Below are positions 25,982 to 34,987 of a stretch of 64,000 nucleotides of DNA, piece by piece; position 1 is the stretch's first letter, and each line of letters begins with the position of its first letter. Source of the DNA: Streptomyces tanashiensis (GTDB lineage Bacteria > Actinomycetota > Actinomycetes > Streptomycetales > Streptomycetaceae). The stretch spans positions 248,001 through 312,000 of the forward strand of contig NZ_BMRZ01000006.1 of the NCBI RefSeq assembly GCF_014648895.1, in the 5' to 3' direction. Below the pieces are notes generated by a model. It was not told the origin of the DNA and searched no databases. It worked only from the letters and a program-made list of their open reading frames with translations. Position numbers and translations under genes: made by a program.

Positions 25982-26034
25982 TCAACAAACCATTGAACTT
26001 CCACCATGAGGAAACTAGTATCCACTGTTCAGAA
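25982..26034 (+). promoter_or_regulatory. Malate synthase promoter with paired AllR-type operators
   Basis: A good vegetative promoter is visible: TTGAAC (25993-25998), 17-bp spacer, TAGTAT (26016-26021). TTCCACCATGAGGAA (25999-26013) fills the spacer, and a second match ATCCACTGTTCAGAA begins at 26020, exactly 21 bp after the first. The preceding ATCAACAAACCATTGAAC overlaps the -35 and resembles the TTTTCAACA-type element of the uricase and catalase promoters. A repressor bound here would exclude RNA polymerase. Confidence 0.75.
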
Positions 26035-26158
26035 GCGCCTGCTCGTTCAGAAGGCGCTCGCGGCCGTATCTCGGCGCCTGCGGCACTCCGTGCCGATCCG
26101 CGACGCCCGGCGGCCGCCTGGCACCGCCCGTGAAGTCCGCTGAAGGAAGTGACAGTTC

Positions 26159-27790
26159 ATGTCCGCACCAGCGCCGTCCCCCCTGGCCGTCGTCGATGCC
26201 GAGCCCCTCCCGCGTCAGGAGGAGGTGCTCACCGAGGCCGCCCTGGCCTTCGTCGCCGAACTGCACCGGCGGTTCACCCCGCGCCGGGACGAGCTCCTCG
26301 CCCGCCGAGCGGAGCGTCGCGCCGAGATCGCCCGTACGTCCACCCTGGACTTCCTTCCGGAGACCGCCGCGATCCGCGCCGACGACTCCTGGAAGGTCGC
26401 GCCGGCCCCGGCGGCCCTGAACGACCGCCGTGTCGAGATCACCGGCCCGACCGACCGCAAGATGACGATCAACGCCCTCAACTCCGGCGCGAAGGTCTGG
26501 CTCGCCGACTTCGAGGACGCCTCGGCGCCGACCTGGGAGAACGTCGTCCTCGGCCAGGTCAACCTGATCGACGCCTACACCCGGAAGATCGACTTCACGG
26601 ACCCGAGGTCGGGCAAGTCGTACGCGCTCAAGCCGGCCGGTGAGCTCGCCACCGTCGTCATGCGGCCGCGCGGCTGGCACCTGGAGGAGCGTCACCTCAC
26701 CTTCGACGGACGGCCGGTGCCCGGCGCGCTCGTCGACTTCGGCCTGTACTTCTTCCACAACGCCCAGCGTCTGATCGACCTCGGCAAGGGCCCGTACTTC
26801 TACCTCCCGAAGACGGAGTCGCACCTGGAGGCCCGCCTCTGGAACGACATCTTCGTCTTCGCGCAGGACTACGTCGGCATCCCGCAGGGCACCGTCCGCG
26901 CCACGGTCCTCATCGAGACCATCACGGCCGCGTACGAGATGGAGGAGATCCTCTACGAGCTCCGCGACCACGCCGCCGGCCTGAACGCGGGCCGCTGGGA
27001 CTACCTCTTCTCCATCGTCAAGAACTTCCGTGACGGCGGGGCCAAGTTCGTCCTTCCGGACCGCAACGCGGTCACGATGACCGCCCCGTTCATGCGCGCG
27101 TACACCGAACTCCTCGTGCGCACCTGCCACAAGCGCGGCGCGCACGCGATCGGCGGCATGGCGGCGTTCATCCCGTCCCGCAAGGACGCCGAGGTCAACA
27201 AGGTCGCATTCGAGAAGGTCAAGGCCGACAAGGACCGCGAGGCCGGCGACGGCTTCGACGGCTCCTGGGTCGCCCACCCCGACCTGGTCCCGATCGCGAT
27301 GGCCTCCTTCGACGCGGTCCTCGGCGACAGGCCGAACCAGAAGGACCGTCTCCGCGAGGACGTCTCCGTCGCGCCCGGCGACCTCATCGCCATCGACTCG
27401 CTCGACGCCAAGCCCACCTACGGCGGCCTCGTCAGCGCCGTCCAGGTCGGCATCCGCTACATCGAGGCGTGGCTGCGCGGCCTCGGCGCCGTCGCCATCT
27501 TCAACCTGATGGAGGACGCGGCCACCGCCGAGATCTCCCGCTCCCAGATCTGGCAGTGGATCAACGCGGGTGTCGAGTTCGAGCACGCCGGGAAGACCGT
27601 GACCGCCACCCCCGAGCTCGCCCGCAAGGTCGCCGCCGAGGAGCTGGCCGCGATCCGCGCCGAGATCGGCGAGGAGGCCTTCGCGGCCGGCAGGTGGCAG
27701 CAGGCCCACGACCTGCTCCTGCACGTCTCCCTCGACGCGGACTACGCGGACTTCCTGACCCTTCCCGCGTACGAGCAGCTGGTCGGCTGA
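26159..27790 (+). CDS. aceB: Malate synthase A
   Basis: The 543-aa enzyme condenses glyoxylate with acetyl-CoA to give malate. It has the MS-A order: SLNSGAKVW-like [20 protein letters not shown], the glyoxylate/Mg arginine in [34 protein letters not shown], and the catalytic aspartate region [19 protein letters not shown]. The ATG at 26159 follows GAAGGAAG. Length is normal for the A isoform (about 530-540). No isocitrate lyase gene is near. The promoter carries AllR-type operators, so this copy probably serves glyoxylate from allantoin rather than only the glyoxylate shunt. Confidence 0.97.
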   Translation: MSAPAPSPLAVVDAEPLPRQEEVLTEAALAFVAELHRRFTPRRDELLARRAERRAEIARTSTLDFLPETAAIRADDSWKVAPAPAALNDRRVEITGPTDRKMTINALNSGAKVWLADFEDASAPTWENVVLGQVNLIDAYTRKIDFTDPRSGKSYALKPAGELATVVMRPRGWHLEERHLTFDGRPVPGALVDFGLYFFHNAQRLIDLGKGPYFYLPKTESHLEARLWNDIFVFAQDYVGIPQGTVRATVLIETITAAYEMEEILYELRDHAAGLNAGRWDYLFSIVKNFRDGGAKFVLPDRNAVTMTAPFMRAYTELLVRTCHKRGAHAIGGMAAFIPSRKDAEVNKVAFEKVKADKDREAGDGFDGSWVAHPDLVPIAMASFDAVLGDRPNQKDRLREDVSVAPGDLIAIDSLDAKPTYGGLVSAVQVGIRYIEAWLRGLGAVAIFNLMEDAATAEISRSQIWQWINAGVEFEHAGKTVTATPELARKVAAEELAAIRAEIGEEAFAAGRWQQAHDLLLHVSLDADYADFLTLPAYEQLVG

Positions 27791-28043
27791 CCCGACCCGT
27801 ACGGCTGACTCGGCTGCCCGCACAGCCGCCGACAGCAACCTGAGCAGGGCTTCGTCACCGGTGTCGCACAGCACCGGAGGCGGGGCCCTGTTCCCGTTCC
27901 TGTGACCTCACAGGCGACGTGACGGAACCGAGATATGCAGCTACCTAGCGGTAACAAGCCACGCCGTGCGAGATTCCGCCATGCCACCGGCCGGCGGCTG
28001 TCCCCCACGTCACTGCGTCACCGCATACCGCAGGAGCACAGCC

Positions 28044-29189
28044 ATGCCTTCGACCCCCCACCGTGCGCTGCGCGCACTCCTGGCACTGTGTACCGCCGCC
28101 GGGCTCGCCTCCGTCGCCGCCCCCACGGCCACCGCCGCCCCCGGCACCGGCCCCACCGCCGTCGTCGCCATGGGCGACAGCTACATCTCCGGCGAGGCCG
28201 GCCGCTGGCAGGGCAACAGCCTCACCAACTCCGGCAGCCGCAACGGCACCGACCGCGCCTGGACGGGCAGCGCCTACGACCCCTCCCGGGTGTACGGCTC
28301 CACCGCCGGCGGCTGTCACCGCTCGGACACCTCCGAGGTGCGGAGCGCCGGTCCGATCGCGAGCTCCCTGATCAACCTCGCCTGCTCCGGGGCGACGACG
28401 AAGAACGTCTTCCGCGCCTCCCAGGGCGGCCAGGCCTACAAGGGCGAGGCGCCCCAGGCCGACCAGCTGGCGGCCGTCGCCGCCGCGAACGACGTCGAGC
28501 TGATCGCGCTGTCCATCGGCGGCAACGACCTCGGCTTCGCCGACATCATCACCACCTGCGCCACCGACTACATCGTCTGGTACTCCTACTGCCACGACGA
28601 CCAGCAGGCCGAGGTCGACGCGCGGATCGACGGCGTGATGGCCGACGTCGGCAAGTCCGTCGACGAGATCCGGGCGGTCATGACCGCCGCCGGATACGCC
28701 GCCTCCGACTACCGGATCGTCCTCCAGTCGTACCCGTCCCCCATCCCCCGCGCCGCCGACAACCGGTACGGGGAGAGCGGCTGGGCCCGCACCAACACCG
28801 GCGGCTGCCCCTTCTGGAACGCCGACTCGGACTGGGCCCGCGACTCCCTGGTCCCCCAGCTCGCCTCCCGCCTCAAGGGCGTCGCCACGGCCAAGGGCGT
28901 GCAGTTCCTGGACCTGCGGGACGCGCTCCAGGGCCGTGAGGTCTGCGCGAAGGCCGCCAAGCAGGTGACGGCGACCGTGCCCCCGTCGGGGACGACCAGC
29001 GAGTGGGCGCGGTGGATCGACAGCCAGAGCACACAGGGTCTCGTCCAGGAGTCGATGCACCCCAACGCCTACGGCCAGCAGGCCCTCGGCCGCTGCCTGG
29101 CCCTGATCAGCGCCCGCCCGACGGGGAACCAGAGCTGCCGGAACACGGCGGGGTCGGGGCCGTCGGGGATGTACCTCACGGCGGGGTGA
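28044..29189 (+). CDS. Secreted SGNH/GDSL hydrolase
   Basis: The 381-aa protein starts MPSTPHRALRALLALCTAAG, with a Sec signal peptide cleaved near AAPTATAAPG (about residue 34). It shows SGNH block I MGDSYISGEAGRW, the oxyanion Gly and Asn of SIGGNDLGF, and the catalytic Asp/His of ESMHPNAYGQ. Six or more cysteines suggest disulfides, as in Streptomyces extracellular lipases/esterases. The ATG at 28044 follows CAGGAG. It would act outside the cell on an ester or lipid substrate that is not identifiable from the sequence. Confidence 0.92.
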   Translation: MPSTPHRALRALLALCTAAGLASVAAPTATAAPGTGPTAVVAMGDSYISGEAGRWQGNSLTNSGSRNGTDRAWTGSAYDPSRVYGSTAGGCHRSDTSEVRSAGPIASSLINLACSGATTKNVFRASQGGQAYKGEAPQADQLAAVAAANDVELIALSIGGNDLGFADIITTCATDYIVWYSYCHDDQQAEVDARIDGVMADVGKSVDEIRAVMTAAGYAASDYRIVLQSYPSPIPRAADNRYGESGWARTNTGGCPFWNADSDWARDSLVPQLASRLKGVATAKGVQFLDLRDALQGREVCAKAAKQVTATVPPSGTTSEWARWIDSQSTQGLVQESMHPNAYGQQALGRCLALISARPTGNQSCRNTAGSGPSGMYLTAG

Positions 29190-29201
29190 CGTCCGCCGCG
29201 C

Positions 29202-30989
29202 TCACGGGAGGGTGATGCCGAGCGGGCGGAGGACCCGCTCGGTCTCGTGCCGGTCCGCCGCGGCCATCGCGCGGACCAGGGCCGCGGAACCGCCCGGCCA
29301 GGCGGCCGCCGCGGTGTCGAAGGCGGCGCGGCGGGACTCCAGGGGGCCCTTCTTCCCGGGCAGCGCGTCGAGGACGTGCAGGGCCCGGGCGGAGGTCCGG
29401 ACCTGGATCGGGTCCGCCGGCTCGCCCCGGTCGCGCAGGGCGTCCAGGACGTACGCGCCGACGACGGGGTCGCGCAGGGCACCGCGCAGGGCCTCGGGCG
29501 GGGCACCGGCCGTGTCCAGGACGGCGAAGAGGCCGCGGGTGGCGGCCGCGTCGGAGGTGCCGGAGTGGACGGTGCCGAGGGCGGCGAGCAGCTGGGACCA
29601 GGCGTCGGAGGTGTCCCCGCGCGCGTGGAGCCAGTCGGCGAGCACGCGCGCGGCGACGGACGCGGACCAGCCGCCGGCGGCGGCGACCACGTCCGGCGCG
29701 GCCCAGGCGAGGGCCTCGGCGGCGTCGGGCGCGACGACCCCGCGCACTCCGAGCAGATAGCGCACGACGCCCGCGCCGCGCGGGGTGAGCCCGAAGGCGT
29801 CGCCGGTGCGGAAGACCAGGCCGGTGGCGGCGAGGCGGTCGAGGACCGTGGCGAGGTCGCGGGCCGGTCCTTCGAGCCGCGCCCGGTCGGCCTCGTTCGG
29901 CTCCGCCGTGCCGAGGAGCCGTACGAGCTCCGGCAGGGGCGGGACGGTGTACGCGTCAGGTGCCGCGTCCGGCACGGTGACGGGCAGGTCCTCCAGGGCC
30001 GGGTCGACGGGCCAGTCCTCGTACTCGGCTGCCTTGCGGGCGACGGACTCGGCGGAGCAGCCGCGCTGGTAGACCGCGTACAGCAGGTGCGGTGCCTCGC
30101 CCCCGTAGGGCTCGAACTCCTCCTCCGCGAGCTCCTCGACGGCGGCGATGAGGGTGTCCGCGTCCTCCTCCACGGGCCCGGCCTCGATCGCGGGCGGCGG
30201 GGGTGCGGGGGCGGCGGGGTCCCCGTAGTAGTCGAGGTGTTCGTCGAGGAGGGCGTCGGCGAGGACGAGGTGGGGGAAGGCGTCGGGTCCCGGCGCGAAC
30301 CGCGCGTACGGGCCGGCGAGCTGCTCGGCGAGTCCGGCGGCGGTCCACCGGTCCTGGAGCGCGGCGGCGAGCTGCCCGATGCCGGCCGCGACGGCGTGGT
30401 CGGTGAGCAGCGGACCGGCGGCCGGGGGCGCCTCGGCGTCCCGCACGTACGCGCGCGTGAGCGCCTCGGCGAGCAGCACGTCGGCGAGGGCGGTCCGGCC
30501 CATGAGGTGGGCGCGGCGCACCCCGTCGGGCAGCGGCGCGCCGTCGAGGGCGGAGAGCCGGCGCCGTACGTCCTCGGGGTCGGCGAGGTCGGCACCGCAG
30601 GTGCGCAGGAGCGAGGCGTACCAGCGGTGCCAGGTGAGGTTGCCGGGGTCGGTCATGGCGCGCTCGAAGTCGGGCGCGGAATCGGCGACGACCACGGCGA
30701 TCTTCTCGCGCCGTCCGCCGTCGAACCGTGCGGCGAGGGCCCCGAGGACGGCCGGGTAGGCGGCGAGCTCGCCGGGCGGCGCGTACACGAAGGCCGGCAG
30801 GTCCTCCACGAGGAGCTGCCGCACGAGTCCGGGCGTCGGCTCGGGCAGCCCCGTCGCGCGGTCGGCGCCGCGCAGGGCGAGCAGTCCCAGTACCGCTTCG
30901 GCGGCCCGCGCGAAGGCGGGGTCATGACGCTCGGGCGCTCCGTCGAGGAAGCCGTCGAGCCCGGTGTTGGTGAGAACGGTCCCGGCCAC
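29202..30989 (-). CDS. Large hypothetical protein, 595 aa
   Basis: The protein starts MAGTVLTNTGLDGFLDGAPE and is soluble, acidic and almost entirely helical, with repeated Ala/Leu-rich helices. It has an EEDADTLIAAVEELAEEEFE acidic stretch near residue 280, a winged-helix-like segment around residues 380-425 (DLATVLDRLAATGLVFRTGD, then LTPRGAGVVRYLL), and no signal or membrane segment. The C-terminal part may be a HEAT-like array. I recognise it as a Streptomyces-type conserved protein without a known role. Its stop lies 12 bp from the convergent SGNH gene. Confidence 0.75.
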   Translation of the reverse strand: MAGTVLTNTGLDGFLDGAPERHDPAFARAAEAVLGLLALRGADRATGLPEPTPGLVRQLLVEDLPAFVYAPPGELAAYPAVLGALAARFDGGRREKIAVVVADSAPDFERAMTDPGNLTWHRWYASLLRTCGADLADPEDVRRRLSALDGAPLPDGVRRAHLMGRTALADVLLAEALTRAYVRDAEAPPAAGPLLTDHAVAAGIGQLAAALQDRWTAAGLAEQLAGPYARFAPGPDAFPHLVLADALLDEHLDYYGDPAAPAPPPPAIEAGPVEEDADTLIAAVEELAEEEFEPYGGEAPHLLYAVYQRGCSAESVARKAAEYEDWPVDPALEDLPVTVPDAAPDAYTVPPLPELVRLLGTAEPNEADRARLEGPARDLATVLDRLAATGLVFRTGDAFGLTPRGAGVVRYLLGVRGVVAPDAAEALAWAAPDVVAAAGGWSASVAARVLADWLHARGDTSDAWSQLLAALGTVHSGTSDAAATRGLFAVLDTAGAPPEALRGALRDPVVGAYVLDALRDRGEPADPIQVRTSARALHVLDALPGKKGPLESRRAAFDTAAAAWPGGSAALVRAMAAADRHETERVLRPLGITLP

Positions 30990-31040
30990 GCTTCCCAGGG
31001 TAGTTCGGGGGAGCCGGTTCCGGCGGGCAAGGGCCGGGGG

Positions 31041-32225
31041 TCAGGAGTGTCGCCGCAGGGTGCGGACGACGTGGGTGAGGTGCTGGATGTGGCCGTGGCC
31101 GATCCAGAAGTCGGGGTGGCCGGTGCCGGGGAGGTCCCGGCCGTCCGCGCAGGCGCGGAGCCAGCGCTCGCCCTCGCTGTACTCCGCTCCCCTGAAGTCG
31201 GGGCCGTCGACGATCTCGCGGGCCAGGGCGCGGACCGTCAGGTGGTGGTGGGACTCGGCGGGCACCTCGCCGATGAGGAAGGTGTGCGCGGTGGTGTAGC
31301 GCAGCGCGCCCCGGAAGGGGTCGTCGCCGGTGTCGGAGACCCGGTCGGCGCTCGCCGCGTCGTGCGCCCCGTAGTCGCCGTATGCGGGTCGGGGACCCTG
31401 TCCGCCGGCGGCGTGGCGGAGCAGTTCGGGGAGGTGACGGTCGGTCCGGTACGTCTCGGCCAGGGGTGCCCCGTACCCCTCGGGGTGGGTGCGGGGGAAG
31501 GCGCCGGCGAGGAGTACGACGGTGCGCCAGGGGTGGAGGGTGCCGAGGTGGTCGAGGAGGTCGAGGGTGTGGAGCGCCGTGCGTTCGGCGCCCGGGTCCT
31601 CGTCGACGGCGCCCAGGTCGACGAGGAGGTCCAGCGGGCAGCGTGCGAACGCGATCCGGTCCAGGAGGCGGCAGAGTGCCTCCGCCGTGGAGTCGACGGC
31701 GTCCGGGCGTATCCGGATGCCGAGGCCGGTGCCACCGGCACGGGCCGCCTCGGCGCAGGCCACCTGCTGGGCGGCGGCGCGGTCGATGCCGGTCACTGGC
31801 CTCAGCGGGGTGCGGCCGGAGCCGATGCCGGGGAATCCCGGCTCGCGCTCGATGTGGCGGGTGTCGACCCAGGCGGGGCGACCGCGCTGGGCCCGTCCGA
31901 TGAGGTCCAGGGTGTCGCGGGCGTGGCGGGCGAGTGCGGCGGGGTCGGGGTCGAGGGGGTGGGACGGCCCGCGGCCGGGGGTGCGCTCGCGGCCGACGCG
32001 CGGCGGGACGGTCCAGAGCGGCACGAGGGCGGCCCTGATGTCCGGCGTCAGCAGGTGGTAGGCGCCGAGCGCGCTCGGCCGGGCGGGCAGGGCGGGTACG
32101 TAGATCGGCTCGGACGACGGCTCGGACGACCGTTCTGACGACGGCTCCGACGGCGGCTCGGACATCGCCTCGGACATCGGCTCGGACATCGGCTCTGGCA
32201 TCGGCTCGGACATCGGCTCTGGCAT
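31041..32225 (-). CDS. Beta-family protein with N-terminal MSEP repeats
   Basis: From PIYVPALPARPSALGAYHLL onward the sequence matches the actinobacterial beta family (related to the T4-type Beta protein, PF14350), with LTPDIRAALVPLWTVPP and a long helical body ending TLRRHS. In front is a stretch of tetrapeptides (MPEP/MSEP/SSEP) encoded by a 12-bp tandem repeat. That leaves the start uncertain, since several ATGs occur within the repeat; I use the first repeat Met at 32225. The biochemical role is unknown; genes of this family are often near mobile or defence loci, but no such context is visible here. Confidence 0.75.
   Translation of the reverse strand: MPEPMSEPMPEPMSEPMSEAMSEPPSEPSSERSSEPSSEPIYVPALPARPSALGAYHLLTPDIRAALVPLWTVPPRVGRERTPGRGPSHPLDPDPAALARHARDTLDLIGRAQRGRPAWVDTRHIEREPGFPGIGSGRTPLRPVTGIDRAAAQQVACAEAARAGGTGLGIRIRPDAVDSTAEALCRLLDRIAFARCPLDLLVDLGAVDEDPGAERTALHTLDLLDHLGTLHPWRTVVLLAGAFPRTHPEGYGAPLAETYRTDRHLPELLRHAAGGQGPRPAYGDYGAHDAASADRVSDTGDDPFRGALRYTTAHTFLIGEVPAESHHHLTVRALAREIVDGPDFRGAEYSEGERWLRACADGRDLPGTGHPDFWIGHGHIQHLTHVVRTLRRHS
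32106..32225 (-). repeat. 12-bp in-frame tandem repeat coding for (M/S)-(S/P)-E-P
   Basis: About ten units of a 12-bp sequence like GGCTCGGACATC encode MPEP, MSEP, MSEA, PSEP, SSER and SSEP in a row at the N-terminus of the beta-family protein. The unit preserves the reading frame, and units nearest the start are most alike, as expected from recent slippage. Confidence 0.85.
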
Positions 32226-32321
32226 CGGCGCCCCCCAGCGGCCCGTCGCATCCCCTGGTCGCAGGGTGAGGGGCGTCGGTTCTCGGCGAAAGGGTGCGAT
32301 TCCGGCCAAGGGCCCTGGAGT

Positions 32322-33293
32322 TCAGCGCACGACCACGGTCCTCGGTGCCGAGAAGTCGCCCCAGGTGCCGTCCGGGAGCTGGGCGCGCAGGGTGACCGTG
32401 TAGCGGGTGCCCGGCGGGTCCTGGACCGGGAAGGTGTACGTCGCGCGGCCGGGGGGCGGGGTGGTGCCCCAGACGATGGTGGTGGCGAACCGGCCGTCGA
32501 GGTGGAGTTCGTGGTGGGTGACGGGGGCGCCCGTCCTCGGCGGTGTCCAGGTGAGGGTGATCTCGCCCTTGCGGGCCGTGGCGGTGAGGTCTCGGGGGGC
32601 GGTGTTCGGCGGGGCGCCCGGGGAGGGGGCGGTGGTGAGGTCGGCCGGCGCGCTGTCCGGGGACGAGTTCTCGGCGGCGTCGCGGGCGCGGACGGTGAAC
32701 GCGTAGGCGGTGCCGGGGCGCAGGCCCGTCAGGTGGGCGGTGGTCGCGGTGCCGGGGACGGTGTGGATGCGGGTGTCGGCCTGGTAGACGTCGTACGCGG
32801 TGACCCGGGTGTCGTCACGGGCCGGGGACCAGCGGAGGGTGGCGGCGCGGCTGCCGTCGGCGGTGACGCGGAGGGCGGTCGGGGTGGTGGGAGGCCTGCG
32901 GTCCTCGGCGGCGGCGCGGAGGGTGGTGGCGGTGACGGTGGCGCTGGGGGGCGAGACGTTGCCGGCGGCGTCGCGGGCGCGGACGCTGAAGCGGTGGGGG
33001 GTCGCGGGGGCGAGGCCCACGACGTCGGTCATCAGCGTGGTGGCGGGGAGGTCCTTGACCTTGCGGCCCTCGCGGTAGACGGCGTATCCGGTGACGGCGC
33101 GGTCGTCGGTGGCCGCGCTCCACATGACGTGGACGGTGCTCGCGCTGCCGGCGGTGGCGGTGACTCCGCTGGGGACGGTGGGTGCCCGGGTGTCCTTCGG
33201 CGCGGGGGCGGCGGCGCCGGCGCAGGCGGTGAGGGAGAACGTCATCGTGAGCGCGAGTGCGGTCAACAGGCTTGCGGCGAGCGGGCGTTGCAC
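32322..33293 (-). CDS. Fibronectin type III-repeat lipoprotein
   Basis: The 323-aa protein has a signal sequence ending in LTAC (lipidated Cys at about residue 24) and three Fn3 domains at about 38-125, 135-222 and 228-322. Each opens with a PT(V/T)P or APRDL-type strand and has the conserved Trp and Tyr of the fold (HVMWSAATDD, TLRWSPARDD, TLTWTPP). There is no catalytic domain. It is probably a surface adhesive or spacer protein, like the Fn3 parts of Streptomyces secreted hydrolases. It diverges from the gene at 33425. Confidence 0.9.
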   Translation of the reverse strand: MQRPLAASLLTALALTMTFSLTACAGAAAPAPKDTRAPTVPSGVTATAGSASTVHVMWSAATDDRAVTGYAVYREGRKVKDLPATTLMTDVVGLAPATPHRFSVRARDAAGNVSPPSATVTATTLRAAAEDRRPPTTPTALRVTADGSRAATLRWSPARDDTRVTAYDVYQADTRIHTVPGTATTAHLTGLRPGTAYAFTVRARDAAENSSPDSAPADLTTAPSPGAPPNTAPRDLTATARKGEITLTWTPPRTGAPVTHHELHLDGRFATTIVWGTTPPPGRATYTFPVQDPPGTRYTVTLRAQLPDGTWGDFSAPRTVVVR

Positions 33294-33424
33294 GGGCCGG
33301 CCTCCGTCCGTCGGAAAGGTCCAGACCTATATCGCACAGTCGGCGTCGACTCGGCAAGGGGGCGTTGTCAGTGGGGTGCGCTTCACTGGAATCGTCACGC
33401 TGAGTAGTCGACGAGGGGGGAATC

Positions 33425-34048
33425 ATGACGGACCGTACGACCTATGTGTCGCTCGCCGGGGTGCGGGGGCGCGGCTGGACCGACGCGATGGTGCAGGATC
33501 TGCTCGGCACGCCCGATGTACAGGGGCGCGATCCGCGCCGCTGGTCCCTCGCGCCGGTGCGGCTCTACCTCCTGGCCCGGGTGGAGACGGTGGAGCGGAC
33601 GCCCGAGTTCGCCGAGACGGCCGCGCTCTGCAGGGCGCGGGCCTCGGCCTCCGGGGTCCACGCCGAGCGGCGGCGGGCCGCCGTCCTGAGCGCGATCCGA
33701 GCGGAACCGATCGAGGTGCCCCGGCTCCCCCGGCCCGAACTGGAGCGGCGGGCCGTGCGGCACCGGCATCTGCTGGGAGCCCGAAGTCCCGGGCCGCGGC
33801 GCGAGGGGGCACCGCCCGGTGCACCCGCACCCGCGCCCGCGCCGGCCGGGGCGCTGGTGCGCTGGCAGGTGAGCTATCTGCGGCACGCCCTGTCGCGGTA
33901 CGAGGCGCTGCTCGACGGGCTGTACGGGGAGAGCGGGCGGGGCGAGGCCGAACGGCTGCTGAGGCAGCGGCTGTACGAGGCGATCGCCGCCGCCTACCCC
34001 GCGCTGGCCCGGGAGTGCCGTCGCCGGATCGCGGTGGAGGAGCGGTGA
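33425..34048 (+). CDS. Hypothetical protein, 207 aa
   Basis: The protein starts MTDRTTYVSLAGVRGRGWTD after a GAGGGGGG ribosome-binding site. The first 45 residues (MVQDLLGTPDVQGRDPRRWS, then PVRLYLLARVE) look like a small DNA-binding or helical module found at the N-terminus of several Streptomyces hypothetical proteins. A Pro/Ala-rich hinge near residue 130 separates it from a helical C-terminal part rich in Arg. No enzyme motif is visible. Confidence 0.7.
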   Translation: MTDRTTYVSLAGVRGRGWTDAMVQDLLGTPDVQGRDPRRWSLAPVRLYLLARVETVERTPEFAETAALCRARASASGVHAERRRAAVLSAIRAEPIEVPRLPRPELERRAVRHRHLLGARSPGPRREGAPPGAPAPAPAPAGALVRWQVSYLRHALSRYEALLDGLYGESGRGEAERLLRQRLYEAIAAAYPALARECRRRIAVEER

Positions 34049-34085
34049 GCGCCGCCGTGCCGCCGCGCCGGGCCGGTGAGTGCCG

Positions 34086-34928
34086 TCATCGGACGGTCGG
34101 TCCGCCGGTCCGGCGGTCCGTCAGCAGCCGGGTGATCGCGCGGCAGGCCGCCGGGATCGGGGCGACGACCCGGACCGCGCAGCGGGCGTGGAGTGCCTCG
34201 GCCGCCTCGCCCAGCGGGCCGCCGCCGATGACGACGGCGCGGGCCCCGTCGCGTTCGGCGCAGGCGCGGACGGCGCGCTCCAGCCGGTCGAGGAGGAGCT
34301 CCGGGTCGGCGGAGAGGCGTTCGGGGGCGCCCGCGGTGAGCCGCAGGCCGGTGTACCGGTCGGCGAGGCCGAGGGCGTTCACGCGGGCGTGGATGGCGTC
34401 GGCGAGGAGCGGGGTGGTGGTGGCGATGCCGAAGGGCGTGCCGCCGGCGGCGGCTTCGAGCAGCGCCGCCTCGCCGATGCCGACGACGGGGATGCCGGAC
34501 GTGGGGGCGCCGGACGTGAGGGTGCCGGACGTGAGGGTGCCGGACGTGAGGGTGCCGGACGTGGGGATGCCGACCTCCCGGATGCCGGACGCGGGGGTGC
34601 CCGTCGCCCCGTACGCTCCGCTCGCCCCGGCCAACCCGTGCACCCCGCTCGCACCGGCTCCCGTCGTGGCCGCGCGGAGGGCTGTGAGGCCCGGGTCTCC
34701 GAAGGCGGCGACGAGGAGGGCGGCGCAGTCGCCCCCGGCCGTGGCCCGGAGGCCGGCGGCGAGGACCTCGGGGGCGGCGGCCCGCAGGGCCTCCGGATCG
34801 GTGAGCATGCGCGGCCCCCGGGCGACGGTCACGCCCCGGACGGGAAGGGCGGGCCCCAGGGTGCGCCGGGCGATGGCGGTCATCATCGCGGTCGTGGCGG
34901 TGGAGGAGTTGGGGTTGATCAGCACCAC
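34086..34928 (-). CDS. Asp/Glu/hydantoin racemase-family protein with repeat insertion
   Basis: The protein of about 280 aa starts VVLINPNSSTATT, the family N-terminus, and has the catalytic-region AFGDPGL and the VVIGGGPLGE segment near the second catalytic site. The usual cysteine before FGDPG is absent here: the sequence reads VAAFGDPGL, and the second site reads VIGGGPLG rather than LGCAG. An insertion of about 55 residues with TSGTL repeats interrupts the fold before IPVVGIGEAALL. The GTG at 34928 is chosen as the first start before the motif. It follows the nucleobase permease on the same strand. It may act on allantoin or hydantoin enantiomers, but missing cysteines make activity doubtful. 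Confidence 0.75.
   Translation of the reverse strand: MVLINPNSSTATTAMMTAIARRTLGPALPVRGVTVARGPRMLTDPEALRAAAPEVLAAGLRATAGGDCAALLVAAFGDPGLTALRAATTGAGASGVHGLAGASGAYGATGTPASGIREVGIPTSGTLTSGTLTSGTLTSGAPTSGIPVVGIGEAALLEAAAGGTPFGIATTTPLLADAIHARVNALGLADRYTGLRLTAGAPERLSADPELLLDRLERAVRACAERDGARAVVIGGGPLGEAAEALHARCAVRVVAPIPAACRAITRLLTDRRTGGPTVR
34494..34568 (-). repeat. 15-bp tandem repeat inside the racemase-like gene
   Basis: Five consecutive 15-bp units fill 34494-34568: the middle three are identical (GCCGGACGTGAGGGT) and the two flanking ones each differ at two positions or fewer. On the minus strand they encode TSGTL pentapeptides (and TSGAP, IPTSG). The unit keeps the frame. Confidence 0.9.
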
Positions 34929-34987
34929 GGCCCCGGGCCCCGCGGCGTGCGCGGGGACCAGGGCGGTCGGTGGGACGAGGAGCGGGC

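Noticed and set aside
29247-32138. A 963-codon open frame on the plus strand
   Set aside because: It is antisense to the 595-aa and beta-family genes and has a Gly/Val/Glu-biased composition without domains. The minus-strand products are the better genes.
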